64,000 nt of DNA. It comes from Adiantum capillus-veneris. Taxonomy: Eukaryota; Streptophyta; Polypodiopsida; Polypodiales; Pteridaceae. The notes beneath the pieces are model-generated. The model saw only the letters and a list, made by a program, of their open reading frames with translations, did no database searches and was not told the origin of the DNA. A program made the position numbers and the translations under genes. Each line of letters starts with the position of its first letter. The stretch's first letter is position 1. The stretch spans positions 122,191,043-122,255,042 of the forward strand of contig CM043960.1 of NCBI GenBank assembly GCA_014529385.2. Direction: 5' to 3'. Shown piece by piece: positions 35,268-46,887 of the stretch.

Positions 35268-36048
35268 TGTTAAGTATGGAGCCTGACTTACCCTTGTAAT
35301 TTTTTGTGGTAAAAGCGCACATTTGTAAGGCCCCCATTATGAGGAGAAGCCATCGTGCGTGAAGGAAAATCACTCACCGGAAACCAAAATTTTCACGGAC
35401 AAGAATCAGGGGGAACTTTAAAGGCCTCGGGGGCGGAGGCCCCCGAGACTTTTTTTTCGCCGGAATATTCTTTTTCGCCGGAATATTATGGCCGGACGGC
35501 GGTCGCAAAGTGGTCGGGAAACAACCGGTCGGTTGGCCGGTGGCCGGTAGTCAATGGCCGATGGCCGGTGGTCGAAAGTCAATGGCCGGTGGCCGGTGGC
35601 CGAATTCAAAAGCAGACTTGTCTTCTCAAGGGCAGCCACACATGGGCGGATTGGAGGGTCCGATTTGGACTTATTCGCACAAGGGCAGCTACACATGGCT
35701 GTCTCTCATAAGAGAGGGCAACCCTTTTGGCCTATAAAAGGAGGCCATTTCTACACACATTTCATAGTGTGAAGTTGATGCAACAAGGTGAGTGTGAGGT
35801 GGTGAGAGTGAAGCAAGGCGGGAGCTCCATTAAGGGTATAATCCCTTTGTAAACTACTTCTTGTTTTGAAGTACTAAAGCCATTGAGTGGCTGCTTTCCC
35901 GTGGACGTAGCCCACATTGGGTGAACCACGTATATCATGTGTACTCTCTCTCTCTCTCTCTACTCTATAATCTCTTGTATATAAATCTGTCTCTCTCCAT
36001 TAAGTAATCTACTCAATTATCTATTTAGCTACGTCTTATTTCCTAACA
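35268..36048 (+). repeat. Copia-B3 3' LTR
   Basis: Partner of 30552-31279 with 53 extra bases (35427-35479). The extra segment holds a GC-rich hairpin (CTCGGGGGC...GCCCCCGAG, 35426-35447) and a second GCCGGAATATT. The purine tract CCAAGTGGGATAT precedes it. Confidence 0.95.
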
Positions 36049-36053
36049 GTCCC

Positions 36054-36572
36054 AATGAGGCTAAAATTGCTTTGCTGCGTAAAGATCTAGAGTCGAAGAT
36101 TATGCATGAGGAAGATGATATGGACACTTTCCTTGCTAGTGTCAAGGATATCAATGAGCAGCTTATTTTTGCAGGTGAAGTCATTTCAGACAGTTCCCTT
36201 GTGCATACTGTTCTTGATGCCTTACCAGATTCTTACCAGACTTTTGCTAGTATTTGCAGACTTAGGACCCAAGGAAACCCTGAAGTTGTCAAGTTTGATG
36301 CATTATGCACATTGCTATTGCAAGAGTCACTTTCCAGAAAAAACAAGACTAGGCAGCGTGGAGTTGAACAGGCTTTCATTGCTTCTCAAAGAAAGGGTGG
36401 TAACAGTAATGCAACCACTTCTTATGGTTCTGTTGCGAGTGGCAAAACTTCTGTTCCTAATGCTTCTACTGACAGCACTTCGTCTGGCAATTCTGGTGTT
36501 AAGGGCAAAAAGAAGATGCGTTGCCATTATTGTAAAGCTAATGATCACTTGATCAAGTCGTGTCTAAGTTGA
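36054..36572 (+). pseudogene. gag: Copia-A2 gag, 3' part with zinc knuckle
   Basis: Resumes after Copia-B3 with NEAKIALLRKDLESKIMHEE, then DDMDTFLASVKDINEQL, LDALPDSYQTFASIC and a Ser/Thr/Gly-rich linker. The zinc knuckle is CHYCKANDHLIKSC (CX2CX4HX4C intact). A one-base shift at about 36565 ends the frame just after the knuckle, and the downstream frame 36560-37441 takes over. Confidence 0.9.
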
Positions 36573-37571
36573 AGGCCAAAGAGGCTGAGAAGAAAGAGGG
36601 TGGCTCCACTGCAAATGCTGGTTCCACTACAAATGCAGCCATTGTTGAGTCTTTTGTAAAAGGAGACTGTAATGCTGATGTTGATGCAGAATGGGCTTTT
36701 AGCGCAGAGTGCACTTACAATCCTGCTATCCATGATGCATGCTTGTCACTTGCTGCAGATTCACATGTGTGGTATTTCGACAGTGGTGCTACAAAGCACA
36801 TTACCTCACATTGTGAATTGTTCACCTCTCTCGAGTCTGTCCCTCATGGGAATTCAGTCACTTCTGCCAACAATGCCTCTTATCTAGTTCAGGGAGTTGG
36901 CAAGATTGTGCTTACTGCTGCAAATGGCAGTTCCTTCACACTAGTTGATGCACTTTGTGTACCTGGGATCAAGAGGAATCTCTTGTCTCTATCCGCACTT
37001 GCTAGACTTGGACTTGTAGTCAAATTTGTGGATGACAAATGTACAGTTCATGATCTCAGTTTTGGTGATGAAATTGTTGCATCTAGCCTTTTGTGCCGTG
37101 GGCTGTATAAGCTCACTTTGTATGACAAGTGTGGAAAAAATTTTACAAATGCTGTTGCAGATTCAAGGGCTATTTCAGATGCAAAACTTTGGCATGCACG
37201 TTTTGGTCATCTGAATTTTGCCAGTTTGCGGCGTTTGCAGAAATCTGATATGGTTGCTTCTTTGCCGCCTCTTGAAGCACCTGTCAAACATGTTTGTGAA
37301 GGCTATATTTTGGGTAAGATGCAGCGTTCTAAGTTTCCAAAGGATGGTTCAGTTCAGGTCACATGCAGGTTGGAGCTTGTGCATAGTGATGTTGTGGGCC
37401 CATGCAAACTTCGTCCTTGGGCAATTACCTGTACTTCATGACTTTCATTGATGATTACTCCAAGCATGCATGGGTATTTCCGCTTAAAGAAAAGTCAAAA
37501 GTTTTTATGTGCTGCAAGCAATTTCTGGCTATGGCTGAAAATGTCTGTCTCGAAATGTACTATGGGCACCC
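36560..37571 (+). pseudogene. pol: Copia-A2 protease and integrase N-terminus
   Basis: PR carries VWYFDSGATKHITSH (active-site DSGA) at about 36768. The pre-integrase domain has LWHARFGHLNFASLRRLQ and ends with VCEGYILGKMQRSKF. The integrase core begins LELVHSDVVGP, then a frameshift near 37400 moves YFMTFIDDYSKHAWVFPLK into another frame. The sequence is cut at 37571 (...TATGGGCACCC) by Copia-C and resumes at 44660 with a repeat of CACCC. Confidence 0.9.
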
Positions 37572-37779
37572 TGTTGGGGTGTCGGCCAGGTGGCCTTGGG
37601 AAACCACCCTTGTACACTTAAGTTCACCTAATCAATATAGGGAGAAAAAGAGGAAGGGTTGACTCCTTCTCTTTCTTTTCCACTAACCCAACACAGGCTG
37701 TCTGTGTATCATCCCCTTCCCCATTCTCTTCTTCCCTTCTCTTGCACACACTCCGTACACGCACTAGACGATCACAACA
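37572..37779 (+). repeat. Copia-C 5' LTR (208 bp)
   Basis: TGTTGGGGTGTCGGCC to GATCACAACA, the partner of 44452-44659. Confidence 0.96.
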
Positions 37780-37781
37780 AT

Positions 37782-37793
37782 TGGTATCAGAGC
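37782..37793 (+). promoter_or_regulatory. Copia-C primer-binding site
   Basis: TGGTATCAGAGC, perfect, two bases after the LTR. Confidence 0.96.
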
Positions 37794-40283
37794 ACGGGGA
37801 TCTCGAGCGATAGACGGATCACAAGAGATTGGAAGGAATCGGAGTTCTGTGACGCAATTTCGGAGGCACGGAAGCTCGGTGCACGCAGCCGCTCCTACAC
37901 ACTCATCATTGAGTAAATGATCAGAACAGGGTGAAGAAATTGATTCTCTGTGTGGACTTGAGTGCAACAATCATCAGATCTGGTAGCAAAGAGGCGTGGA
38001 AAAGAGAGGAAGCAATTGTAGTCCACTGGTCCTACTTGGATAGCCAAGCAGAGAGAGAAAGAGAGAGCTTTCGGGTCAATACAGTCTGCCCGATTGTGTG
38101 TGTGCAGGTAAATTCCGTGTGTGTATTGGAACTGGAAGCAGATGAGAAGCAGAGTTCTGTTTTCTGAGAAAGGTCTGCACAGTCGAGTCTGAAGTTGTAG
38201 GAGTAGGGGAAGCAATTCAAGTGTGTGTGTACCCGATTGGAGGTGTAGCAGGGCTGTTCTATTCAAGCTAGAGTTGAGCTTCCTACAACGCTGGAGAGTA
38301 AGAAAACGCAAACAAGGGCAGCAAATCAGCTTGTAAAGTGAGCAATCAACCCTCAGATCATCTGTGTGGAAAGGCAATACATAAAATAGAGGTCGATTTA
38401 GGGGCTGCAGCAAAGCATTGTGCAGCTCAGCACAATACACATAGCTTGAAAAGCAGGAGAAATTCGGGCCTGATCTGTTTGGGCTGGACCGCGCAGATGC
38501 AAACAAAATGTTTTTGTTGGTGATTTAGAAACGTTGCCAAGTTTGTGTGGTAGTAGCCATAATGCCTATGTTTTTTAGTGTGTGTTGAAAACACACACAC
38601 CCACACACACACATGAATCCGGGTCCACCTTCCAGGAAAAGCACACAGTGCTGCTGAGCAATTCTCTCTTCGTATGTGCAAAGAAGATGGGCCAGCGCTG
38701 ATTCGAGGGGGAGAGAGAGGAAGAGAAGCGCGCACACACAGACTGCTAAAATTCCAGAGAGCAGGCATTTCGGTTGCTTTGCTGCAGCAATCGATTTTCA
38801 GTGTGTATTTAAAAAAAAAAAAAAAAGCTTCATAACAACACCTCCAAGCAAGCGCTCCCATGGTCGCAAGCAGCAAATGCAAGCAGAGAAAATTTGTTTG
38901 GTGGGGTAGTAAGTTATTTGACTGCACGGACACACACATCTCATGCAGGTGAAAGGTGGTACAAGCAATCGCCCGAAAGATAACAGCGTGCACATTTCTC
39001 GACACCCGCCAAGAAGCTGTGCGCATAGACCCGAACACATACGTCTATAGTGACAAAGCTTGCGAAATGCCAATTAGTGAGCAATTAGTGGCGAGGCCAG
39101 TAAGCCCGGTGCATAGTCGGCATCGGCCCATGGTTGCGACGCTCACACGCTTGGCACGGATTCCCGGCACCGACTTTTACGGATTCCCGCCATCGAAGAC
39201 TCTTCCCGACATTCCAGATTCCCGCGGATGACAGCTCTCTATCTTCTCGCCAGTGATTTTCCCTAGTCGACGATTTTTCCCGCGGACGGCTGCTTCGTCG
39301 CATTCCCAGGGTGAGGTACCTCGAGTTCGAGGAGTGACACCCGGCATCGACACCGAACGTACCGATCGCCCTGTACAACATGGTTTACGGATACGACACC
39401 TTTGGCGGCTATTCGACTAGCATATTTCTGCCCGGCGGCAGAAATTGGCACATAGCGACACCGACACGCAGGTTACAGGCTATAGGGGGGTTTTTCAGCC
39501 CATTCACTCACAGATTCTCTAGGTTACCAGAAACAGCGCTTTCCATAGGCGATTTGGCTGTCATTTCGTCAGCAGATTCTCTGTGGACACATTCGTTGAC
39601 AGATGCATTTTGCTGTGAGCACACCTAGTGCTACTGAGCTCTTTTGAGAGCAGATATCCCCGCAGGGATCACTTTCACTGCATGCAGCAGTTCTTGGCGC
39701 CTGTTTGAGCGCGATTTTACTCATGTACATTGAGTTGCGGACACTGCCCATTGTACTACGTGTGGAGCCATTTTTGGCTATTTTGGTAGTTTTTCCCGGC
39801 CGTTTCTGAGACTCGGACCGGAAGAGCCCTTTCTGAGACTGTGGCTAGTCCATTTGTGTCTGCATTAGCCTTTGGAGGGTCGATAGCGTGGGGTTTTCTT
39901 TGAGCTGGGGTGTGCTCGAATGTTGAGACACTTTCGGTGATACAGGTAGCTGGAGTTCCCCTTTACGGTACCCTCGCCATAGGATATGTATCTGGACGGT
40001 TATTTATGCTTTTGACGCCGAGTTGGCACTCACATAGCAATTGTTTTGTGCAGTAGATGCCCAGTTAGTGCAGTTGGCACATTTATATGCATTTTGAGTT
40101 GAGTTTTGACTCCTCATACAAAGGAAACTCTGCCGGATTTACTTCCCGCGAGTTGTGACTTCCATTGTTGGCACTTTCGAGTCTATTTCGTTTGAGATTT
40201 TACTCCCGATACAAAGGTTACTCTGTCCAAATTTCTACAGCTTCTCGCCATAGTGTGGCACCTCTCAAACCCTCTTATCAGCG
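37794..40283 (+). other. Copia-C leader, non-coding
   Basis: About 2.5 kb between PBS and gag ATG. It has CA-rich and A-run patches (38580-38612, 38813-38826) and no frame with a recognisable domain. Antisense frames of about 200 codons occur here but show no protein-like motif. Confidence 0.7.
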
Positions 40284-43200
40284 ATGGCTTCTTCTTCAGA
40301 AAAGGAGGAATATTTCATTCGGAAGTTCGATGGCAGCAACTTCACCATGTGGAAAGAGCGCATGAAAGATGTTTTGATAAACAAGGCCTCTCAGAATCGT
40401 TGAAAGAGCGCGCAGAGGATGATGATTCTACACAAGCTCAATGGGAGCTTTTGGATGCAAAAGCCATGGCTACGATATGTCTACATCTAGCCGAGTCATT
40501 CTTCTTCACTATCATAGGGAAGAAAACAACAAAGGAACTTTGGGATAGCTTATGTTCAGCATGGGAGAGCAAAAGTGCATCCAACAAAGTTTTTCTCATG
40601 AAAAAGCTTATGAAGCTCAACATGAAAGAAGGTAGCACAGTTTCTAGTCATTTAAATGAGTTCAACTCCTTGTTCAGTCAGCTGACATCTCAGGGCTTTA
40701 AGGAGTTTGATGATGAACTCAAGTCTATCTTCTTATTATGCTCTCTACCTAGTTCATGGGATATCTTTTGCACAGCCATTAGCAATTCGGCTCCGAATGG
40801 CAAGTTAGAATTTAATGTTGTCACAGATGCGTTGCTTACTGAAGAGATTCATCGTAAATCTCTCGATAATGCTAGTCATGGAGATGCATATATGGCTGGC
40901 AGTTCAACAAAGCCAAGAGGCCATGATGGGAACAAATAAAAAAGCAAAAGTAGAGAGCGAAATCCTCGTAGTCCTAGCAGACACAGGAACCAAAGTAGAG
41001 ACCGCAATGCCAAAAATGTCCAGTGTTACTATTGAAACAAGAAGGGTCATTACAAAAAGGATTGTCGCAGTTTCCTAAGAGATCAGAAAAACATGCAAAA
41101 GGATAATTCTGGCAAAGGCAAAAGTACAGTAAAGATTGAGGAGCTCAATATTGTTGAGTCTCCCATGCCTACCACTGCAGTAGAGGATGCTCCTCGTCCA
41201 GTGATGCTCATTATGCCCACAGAGATTCATCCCGAGGTGACAGCAGATGCCTTCGATGTTCTCATTTTCACTTCAGATCTCACTCCAGATGCTTTGCTTG
41301 CACAGGATGAGGGTTATGCACAGAATTGGATCCTTGATTCTGGTGCAAGTTTTCATGTCACACCGCATAGAGAGTGGGTTTCCTCTTATGCACCCATGCA
41401 TGGAATAGTCAAGCTTGGTGATTCCTATGAGCTTGACATTATTGGCATTGGTGATGTGAAACTTCAGATGCATAATGGCACTACTTTTGTGCTGCAGAAT
41501 GTCAGACATGTGCCCAAGCTTACGAAAAGCTTGCTTTCTATAGGGCAATTGGATGATCTTGGCTACACTAAAGTTTTTGGTAATCGTTCTTGGATGATCC
41601 GCAAGAACAACCTTATCATGATGAAAGGCAATAAAAACGGATCCCTGTACTCTTTGTTTGTTTCAAGTGTCGATGAACACTCTATCTATGTTGCCGAGCT
41701 ACCGTCTCCTGAATTGTGGCATAGCCGGCTAAGGCATATTAGCCAAAAGGGAATGAAAACACTTCAACGTTTTGGCTACTTACCTGTGTTAGATTACATG
41801 GACTTTCCATTGTGTGAGCATTGTCTATATGGAAAACAGACTAGATTGACATCTTCGCCATTGAATAAGAAACTAGGCGAACCTCTATACTTGGTGCACA
41901 GTGATTTGTGTGGTCCAATGCCACATAAAACTCTAGGGGGGGCAAACTACTTTCTCACGTTCATAGATGATTCTACCAGAAAGGTGTGGGTGTATCTCCT
42001 TAAGAATAAGGAAGAAGTATTTTCGACATTCCAAAAATTCCTCGCCATGGTTGAGAACCAATCAGGAACAAAGCTCAAATCTTTTCGCACGGACAATGGT
42101 GGAGAATACGTCTCCACAGAGTTCAAGGATTTTTGCAATAGAAGAGGCATTCGGTGGCAATTTACTGCTCCATACACATCTGCACAAAATGAGATAGTTG
42201 AAAGAATGAATCGTACGATTCAAGAGCGAGTTGTCTCTATGATGTCTATGGCGAAGCTTACTCCAGAGTTTTGGGGGGAAGCTGTTCTGACAGCAGTGCA
42301 CATCATCAACAGGTCACCTAGTTCTCCTTTGAATTTCAAAATTCCATAGGAATTATGGAATGGAAAAAGGCCAAGCTATGAGCATCTACGTGTATTTGGA
42401 TGTGAGGCATATGCACATGTGCCCAAAGAAATTCGTCGGAAGTTAGATCCCAGATCACACAAATGCATCTTTATTGGCTATGGTGCAAACGGAGAGATGG
42501 GATATCGTCTCTGGCACCCAGAATCAAACAAAGTCATTCATAGCTCCCATGTGATTTTCAATGAATCAAAAATGCACAAGAAGCCCATCAAAGATGTTGA
42601 GTACAGACGTGTTCGTTTTGAGGATGTAGCCTCCAAACCAACTCAGTTCAGTAGTGTTGCACCCACTCCTCAAGTGCAAGATACTACTATTTCTCTGGAG
42701 AGAGCAGAGTCCAGCAGTCAGGCACTGAGACGCTCTGAGAGAGTATCACGTGCGCCCGAGCGGTTTGAGCCGGGTATACACCACATTTTGGTCACTGACA
42801 GTGGAGAGCCAACCTGCTACAAAGAAGCTATACAAATGGAGGATAGCGTTCAGTGGGAGCAGGCTATGCAATCAGAATACAATTCGATTGTGGCTAATGA
42901 GACATGGGATTTGGTTGAATTACCAAAAAGCAAAAATGCTTTACCTTGCAAGTGGGTATACAAAAAGAAGTATACAACGGAAGATCCCGAACCTAGATAC
43001 AAGGGTCGTCTAGTTGCCAAGGGTTTCAAGCTGCAAAAAGGTGTGGATTTTGATGAGATTTTCTCTCCAGTAGTCAAGATGACTACACTTCGCACCGTGC
43101 TTGGCTTGGTTGCTATCCAGGACATGGAACTTGTCCAAATGGATGTGAACACATCATTTCTTCACGGGGATCTAGATGAAGATGTCTACATGAAACAACC

Positions 43201-44368
43201 AGAGGGCTTCGTATGTGAAACCCAAAAACCCGCGAGGACCGAATTGGTTTGTAGACTTAAAAAGGCACTCTATGGCTTCAAGCAAGGTTCAAGGCAATGG
43301 TATCAAAAATTCGACAAATTCATGCAGTCTCAGGGTTACATTAGAAGTCAAGAGGATCACTGCTTATACACAAAAAGGTTGAACAATGGTTCTTTAATCA
43401 TCTTGATCTTGTATGTAGATGATATGCTTATCGCAGGAAAATCAATTGATGAAATCAATCGGCTGAAAAAGATGCTAAGCACTCAGTTTTCCATGAAGGA
43501 TTTGGGAGATGCCAATCACTTGCTTGGTATGCACATCAAGAGAGACAGGCAACGTGGAATTCTTGAATTATCTCAAGAAAAGTACATTCACAAAGTCTTG
43601 CAACGTTTTATTATGCAGGGAGGGAAGTCATTGAGTACCCCAATGCAAGCATACTCCAAACTTAGCAAGGAAGACTCTCCCAAGAAAGTGGCTGAGAAAG
43701 AGGAAATGGTGAAAGTACCATATTCTTCAGCAGTTGGCAGTTTGATGTACACTATGGTAGCCACAAGACCAGACATTGCACATGCAGTGGGATTGGTTAG
43801 TAGGTACATGGCAAACCCTGGCAAGAAGCATTGGGAAGCAGTGAATAAAATCCTCAGATATTTGAAAGGTACAGCTAGCAAGTGTTTACGCTTCGGAAAC
43901 AGTGATGCATCTATTGTAGGTTACACGGATGTGGATTATGCGGGTTGCGTGGATCGTAGAAGATCCACATCTGGATATGTGTTCATGTTTGCTGGAGCAG
44001 CTATCTCTTGGAGATCGTGTCTCCAAGATTGCACGTCTTCATCTACCACTGAGGCAGAATATGTTGCTGCGTCTGACGCCAGCAAGGAAGCCATATGGTT
44101 GGCTCGTCTAGTGGGAGATTTGGGCATTCACAAGGTTCCAGTACTACATTGTGATAGTCAGAGTGCCATTGCTTTGGCAAAGAATCTAGTGTTTCACTCA
44201 AAGTCGAAACACATAGAGGTCAGATACCATGTCATACGAGATGCATTGGCTGGCAAGCGTATCGAGCCTTTCAAGGTACACACTAATGACAACCCCGCAG
44301 ATGCTCTGACAAAGAGCCTAGCCTCGGAGCGATTTACACATTGTATAGAACTTATGGGTGTAGGATGA
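40284..44368 (+). pseudogene. pol: Copia-C gag-pol polyprotein
   Basis: ATG 40284 opens MASSSEKEEYFIRKFDGSNF. A frameshift near 40378 moves Gag to the frame of GLSESLKERAEDDD. Stops follow at 40937 (TAA) and 41033 (TGA); the latter replaces the second Cys of the zinc knuckle CYY*NKKGHYKKDC. PR has WILDSGASFHVTP and pre-integrase has ELWHSRLRHISQKGM. Integrase has CEHCLYGKQTR, VHSDLCGPMP, RTDNGGEY and NEIVERMNRTI. A TAG at 42347 follows, then RT (MDVNTSFLHGDLDEDVYM, ILYVDDMLIAGK) and RNase H ([29 protein letters not shown], the NPADALTKSL tail). From 42419 to 44368 the frame is open for 649 codons. Confidence 0.95.
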
Positions 44369-44451
44369 AGCCTCGGAAATGCTTCATCAATTTTGTATAG
44401 ACTAACTATACTAATGCCACTATTGGCCACCATGACCTTCAAGTGGGAGGT

Positions 44452-44659
44452 TGTTGGGGTGTAGGCCACGTGGCCGTGGGAAACCACCCTTGTACACTTA
44501 AGTTCACCTAATCAATATAGGGAGAAAAAGAGGAAGGGTTGACTCCTTCTCTTTCTTCTCCACTAACCCAACACAGGCTGTCTGTGTATCATCCCCTTCC
44601 CCATTCTCTTCTTCCCTTCTCTTGCACACACTCCGTACACGCACTAGACGATCACAACA
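44452..44659 (+). repeat. Copia-C 3' LTR (208 bp)
   Basis: Identical length to the 5' LTR; about four substitutions, three of them in the first 30 bases. Followed by CACCC. Confidence 0.96.
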
Positions 44660-46580
44660 CACCCTCCGTTCCGATCGAGGGGGGGAGTATATCTCTCATG
44701 AAACACCAATGTACAGTGCCTTATACACCTCAACAAAATTTTGTTGCTGAGAGGAAAAATAGGTCACTTACGAAAAATGGCACGATGTATGGTCAAAAGT
44801 CAAGCTTTGCCACATTCTTTTTGTCTTGACGCCATCATGTGTGCCGCTTATGTACTTAACAGGTGTCCTACAAAAGCTTTGCAGTCTATTACTCCATATG
44901 AACATGGCATGATAGAAAGCCTTCTATTGAGCACATGCGTGTTTTTGGCTGTTTGACATATGCTTTGGTGCCACAAACACTGTGCAGAAAATTGGATGAT
45001 AAGGCTGTCAAATGTATTTTTGTTGGTTATAGTGCTGAAAGCAAAGGTTACAGGTTGTATCATCCGCAAACAAAACGTATTCTGGTTTCACGGGATGTAG
45101 TGTTTGTGGAAGATTTTGTTTAGCCCTTGCTGTCATGTACTAGAGACAGTAATGTAAGCTCACAGGCCATTGGTACAAAGTGGGTTTACAAGTTGAAACG
45201 CAAGCCGGATGGTGAGATTCGATCGCCATAAGTCTCGACTTGTTGCAAAGAGTTATGCACAACAAAAAGGCATTGATTATAAAGAAACTTTTTCTCCCAC
45301 TTGTCGTATGACTACTGTGCGTTTTCTATGTGCATTGGTAGCTCATTTTGGTTGGGATGTACATCAATCAGACATTGTTACTGCTTTCTTGAATGGTGAC
45401 ATATTTGAGGAAGTTTATGTAACGCAGCCTCGCGGTTTTGTCATAAAAGGACAAGAGGACAAAGTGTGCAGATGTAAGAAGGCTTTGTACGGGTTGAAGC
45501 AATCTTCTCATGCTTGGTATGAGAAAGCTGACACTCATTTGGTCAAACAAGGCTTTCGTAACAGTCCAACAAAAAGCACATTGTATGTAAAGCGTGAGGG
45601 TGATGTACTTCTCATTGTGGTTCTTTATGTTGATGATTTGCTGATCACTGGACCAAATGAGAGACATATTGCTGAATTTAAGGCTGATTTGAATGCTACT
45701 TTCAAGATGAAAGATTTGGGGTTGTTGCATCATTACTTGGGTATACAGTTTAAGCAGTGTGATGGTGCTATTGCCTTGTGTCAGAAAAGTTACATAGAGA
45801 CATTGCTATGTAAGTTTGGACTTGAGGATTGCAAACCTATTGCCACTCCCATGGAAACAAGTTTGAAGTTGAGTCTACATGATGCTGGCGATCCTACTGA
45901 TGTCACTCTTTACAAAACTATTGTTGGCTGCCTCATTTATGTATGCAACACGAGGCCGGATATTCAGTTTGCAGTCTCACAGGTGAGCAGATTTATGCAT
46001 AGCCTTGGGTCTAAACATTGGCAGGCTGTCAAGAGGATTTTTCGCTACCTTAGTGGCACTTTACATCTTGGCTTGTTTTATCCCAAGGGGAGATCATTGC
46101 CGCCAGACTTACATGCTTTTTCGGACTTAGATTGGGCTGGTTGTTTTGACACGCGAGTGTCCACAAGTGGTTTTTGTTTCATGCTTGGCAGTTCATGTAT
46201 ATAATGGTTGAGCAAGAAGCAACCTACTGTGGCCACTTCGAGTTGTGAGGCTGAGTACAGGGTAGTCTTTACAGCTACGGTTGAGTGTGTATAGCTCAAA
46301 CGCCTTATGGTTGATTTGGGTGTTGGATAGGACACTGCCAACACTATCTACATTGACAGTCAGAGCGCATTGGCAGTTGCGAGGAACCGAGTTTTTCATG
46401 CTCACAGAAAGCACATTGAGGTGCATTACGACCGTCAGGGAGAGGCTCTCAGCAGGAGAGATCAACTTGGCTTATGTGCCAACACAGGACAACCTTGCAG
46501 ATCGTTTCACAAAGGCATTGTCTCGTGAGAAGCTTGAAGCTTTCCGCGAAGCTTTGGGCTTACTTCCCTTTGTGGACTGA
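44660..46580 (+). pseudogene. pol: Copia-A2 integrase C-terminus, RT and RNase H
   Basis: Continues from 37571. An integrase segment with TPQQNFVAERKNRSL (44730) and FGCLTYALVPQ (44940) leads to FVEDFV and a TAG at 45121. A deletion of several hundred bases (compared with Copia-A1) then joins directly to GTKWVYKLKRKPDGE (45170). RT (45209-46204) has SDIVTAFLNGDIFEEVYV, KKALYGLKQSS and VLYVDDLLITGP. The RNase H connection (NTRPDIQFAVSQVSRFM) and RNase H (SCEAEYR, IDSQSALAV, TQDNLADRFTKAL) follow with further stops. It is not functional. Confidence 0.92.
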
Positions 46581-46655
46581 TCATGTCCTCAGGGCATGGC
46601 ACTTCCCTTTACTCATGTGCCAGCTCTCGTTCACCGCATCACTCCAGGGGGGATT

Positions 46656-46882
46656 TGTTACCATATCCATGTGGTAGTGATGTGTGTGAACACACTAGGA
46701 CCGCCGGGGCATTTTTTCCCTCTTTAGGAGGTTTTCCCCCCCGAGCATTGTATATACACCCATCACTCTAGGGCTATCTATCTTTCTATTGCACATTAAG
46801 TAATACACTTTTTATTGTGTGCCTTGAGCTTCCTTCATCTTCTCCAAGCTGTGTGCATTTCTATGAAACCCTAATTCCAACA
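46656..46882 (+). repeat. Copia-A2 3' LTR (227 bp)
   Basis: Preceded by the purine tract CCAGGGGGGATT. Partner of 29583-29811. AGAGG follows, completing the target duplication. Confidence 0.95.
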
Positions 46883-46887
46883 AGAGG

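Larger units (their letters stand above)
30552..36048 (+). mobile_element. Copia-B3: nearly full-length Ty1/copia element
   Basis: 5,497 bases, with LTRs 30552-31279 (728 bp) and 35268-36048 (781 bp), PBS 31282-31293 and a purine tract just before 35268. One continuous frame (31353-35207) contains gag to RNase H, interrupted only by five stop codons. The LTRs differ by a 53-bp indel and about 16 substitutions, many of them G/A or C/T at CG or CNG sites. It lies inside gag of Copia-A2. Confidence 0.96.
37572..44659 (+). mobile_element. Copia-C: nearly full-length Ty1/copia element
   Basis: 7,088 bases with two 208-bp LTRs (37572-37779, 44452-44659) that differ at about 4 positions. The target duplication CACCC lies at 37567-37571 and 44660-44664, the PBS at 37782-37793, and the purine tract CAAGTGGGAGGT ends at 44451. 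An unusually long leader (about 2.5 kb) precedes gag. The coding part 40284-44368 has one frameshift and three in-frame stops. It is inserted in the Copia-A2 integrase. Confidence 0.96.
29583..46882 (+). mobile_element. Copia-A2: Ty1/copia element carrying two nested copia elements
   Basis: LTRs are 29583-29811 and 46656-46882, flanked by AGAGG at 29578-29582 and 46883-46887. It was inserted into the 3' LTR of Copia-B2. Its own gag was later cut at 30551 by Copia-B3 and its integrase at 37571 by Copia-C; without these it would be about 4.7 kb. The LTRs differ at about 14 of 227 positions. Coding sequence is broken by shifts, stops and a deletion before RT. Confidence 0.95.

Noticed and set aside
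37895-39038. Two antisense frames of about 200 codons in the Copia-C leader
   Set aside because: No domain, Cys/Ser/His-rich random composition, and antisense to a retroelement leader.
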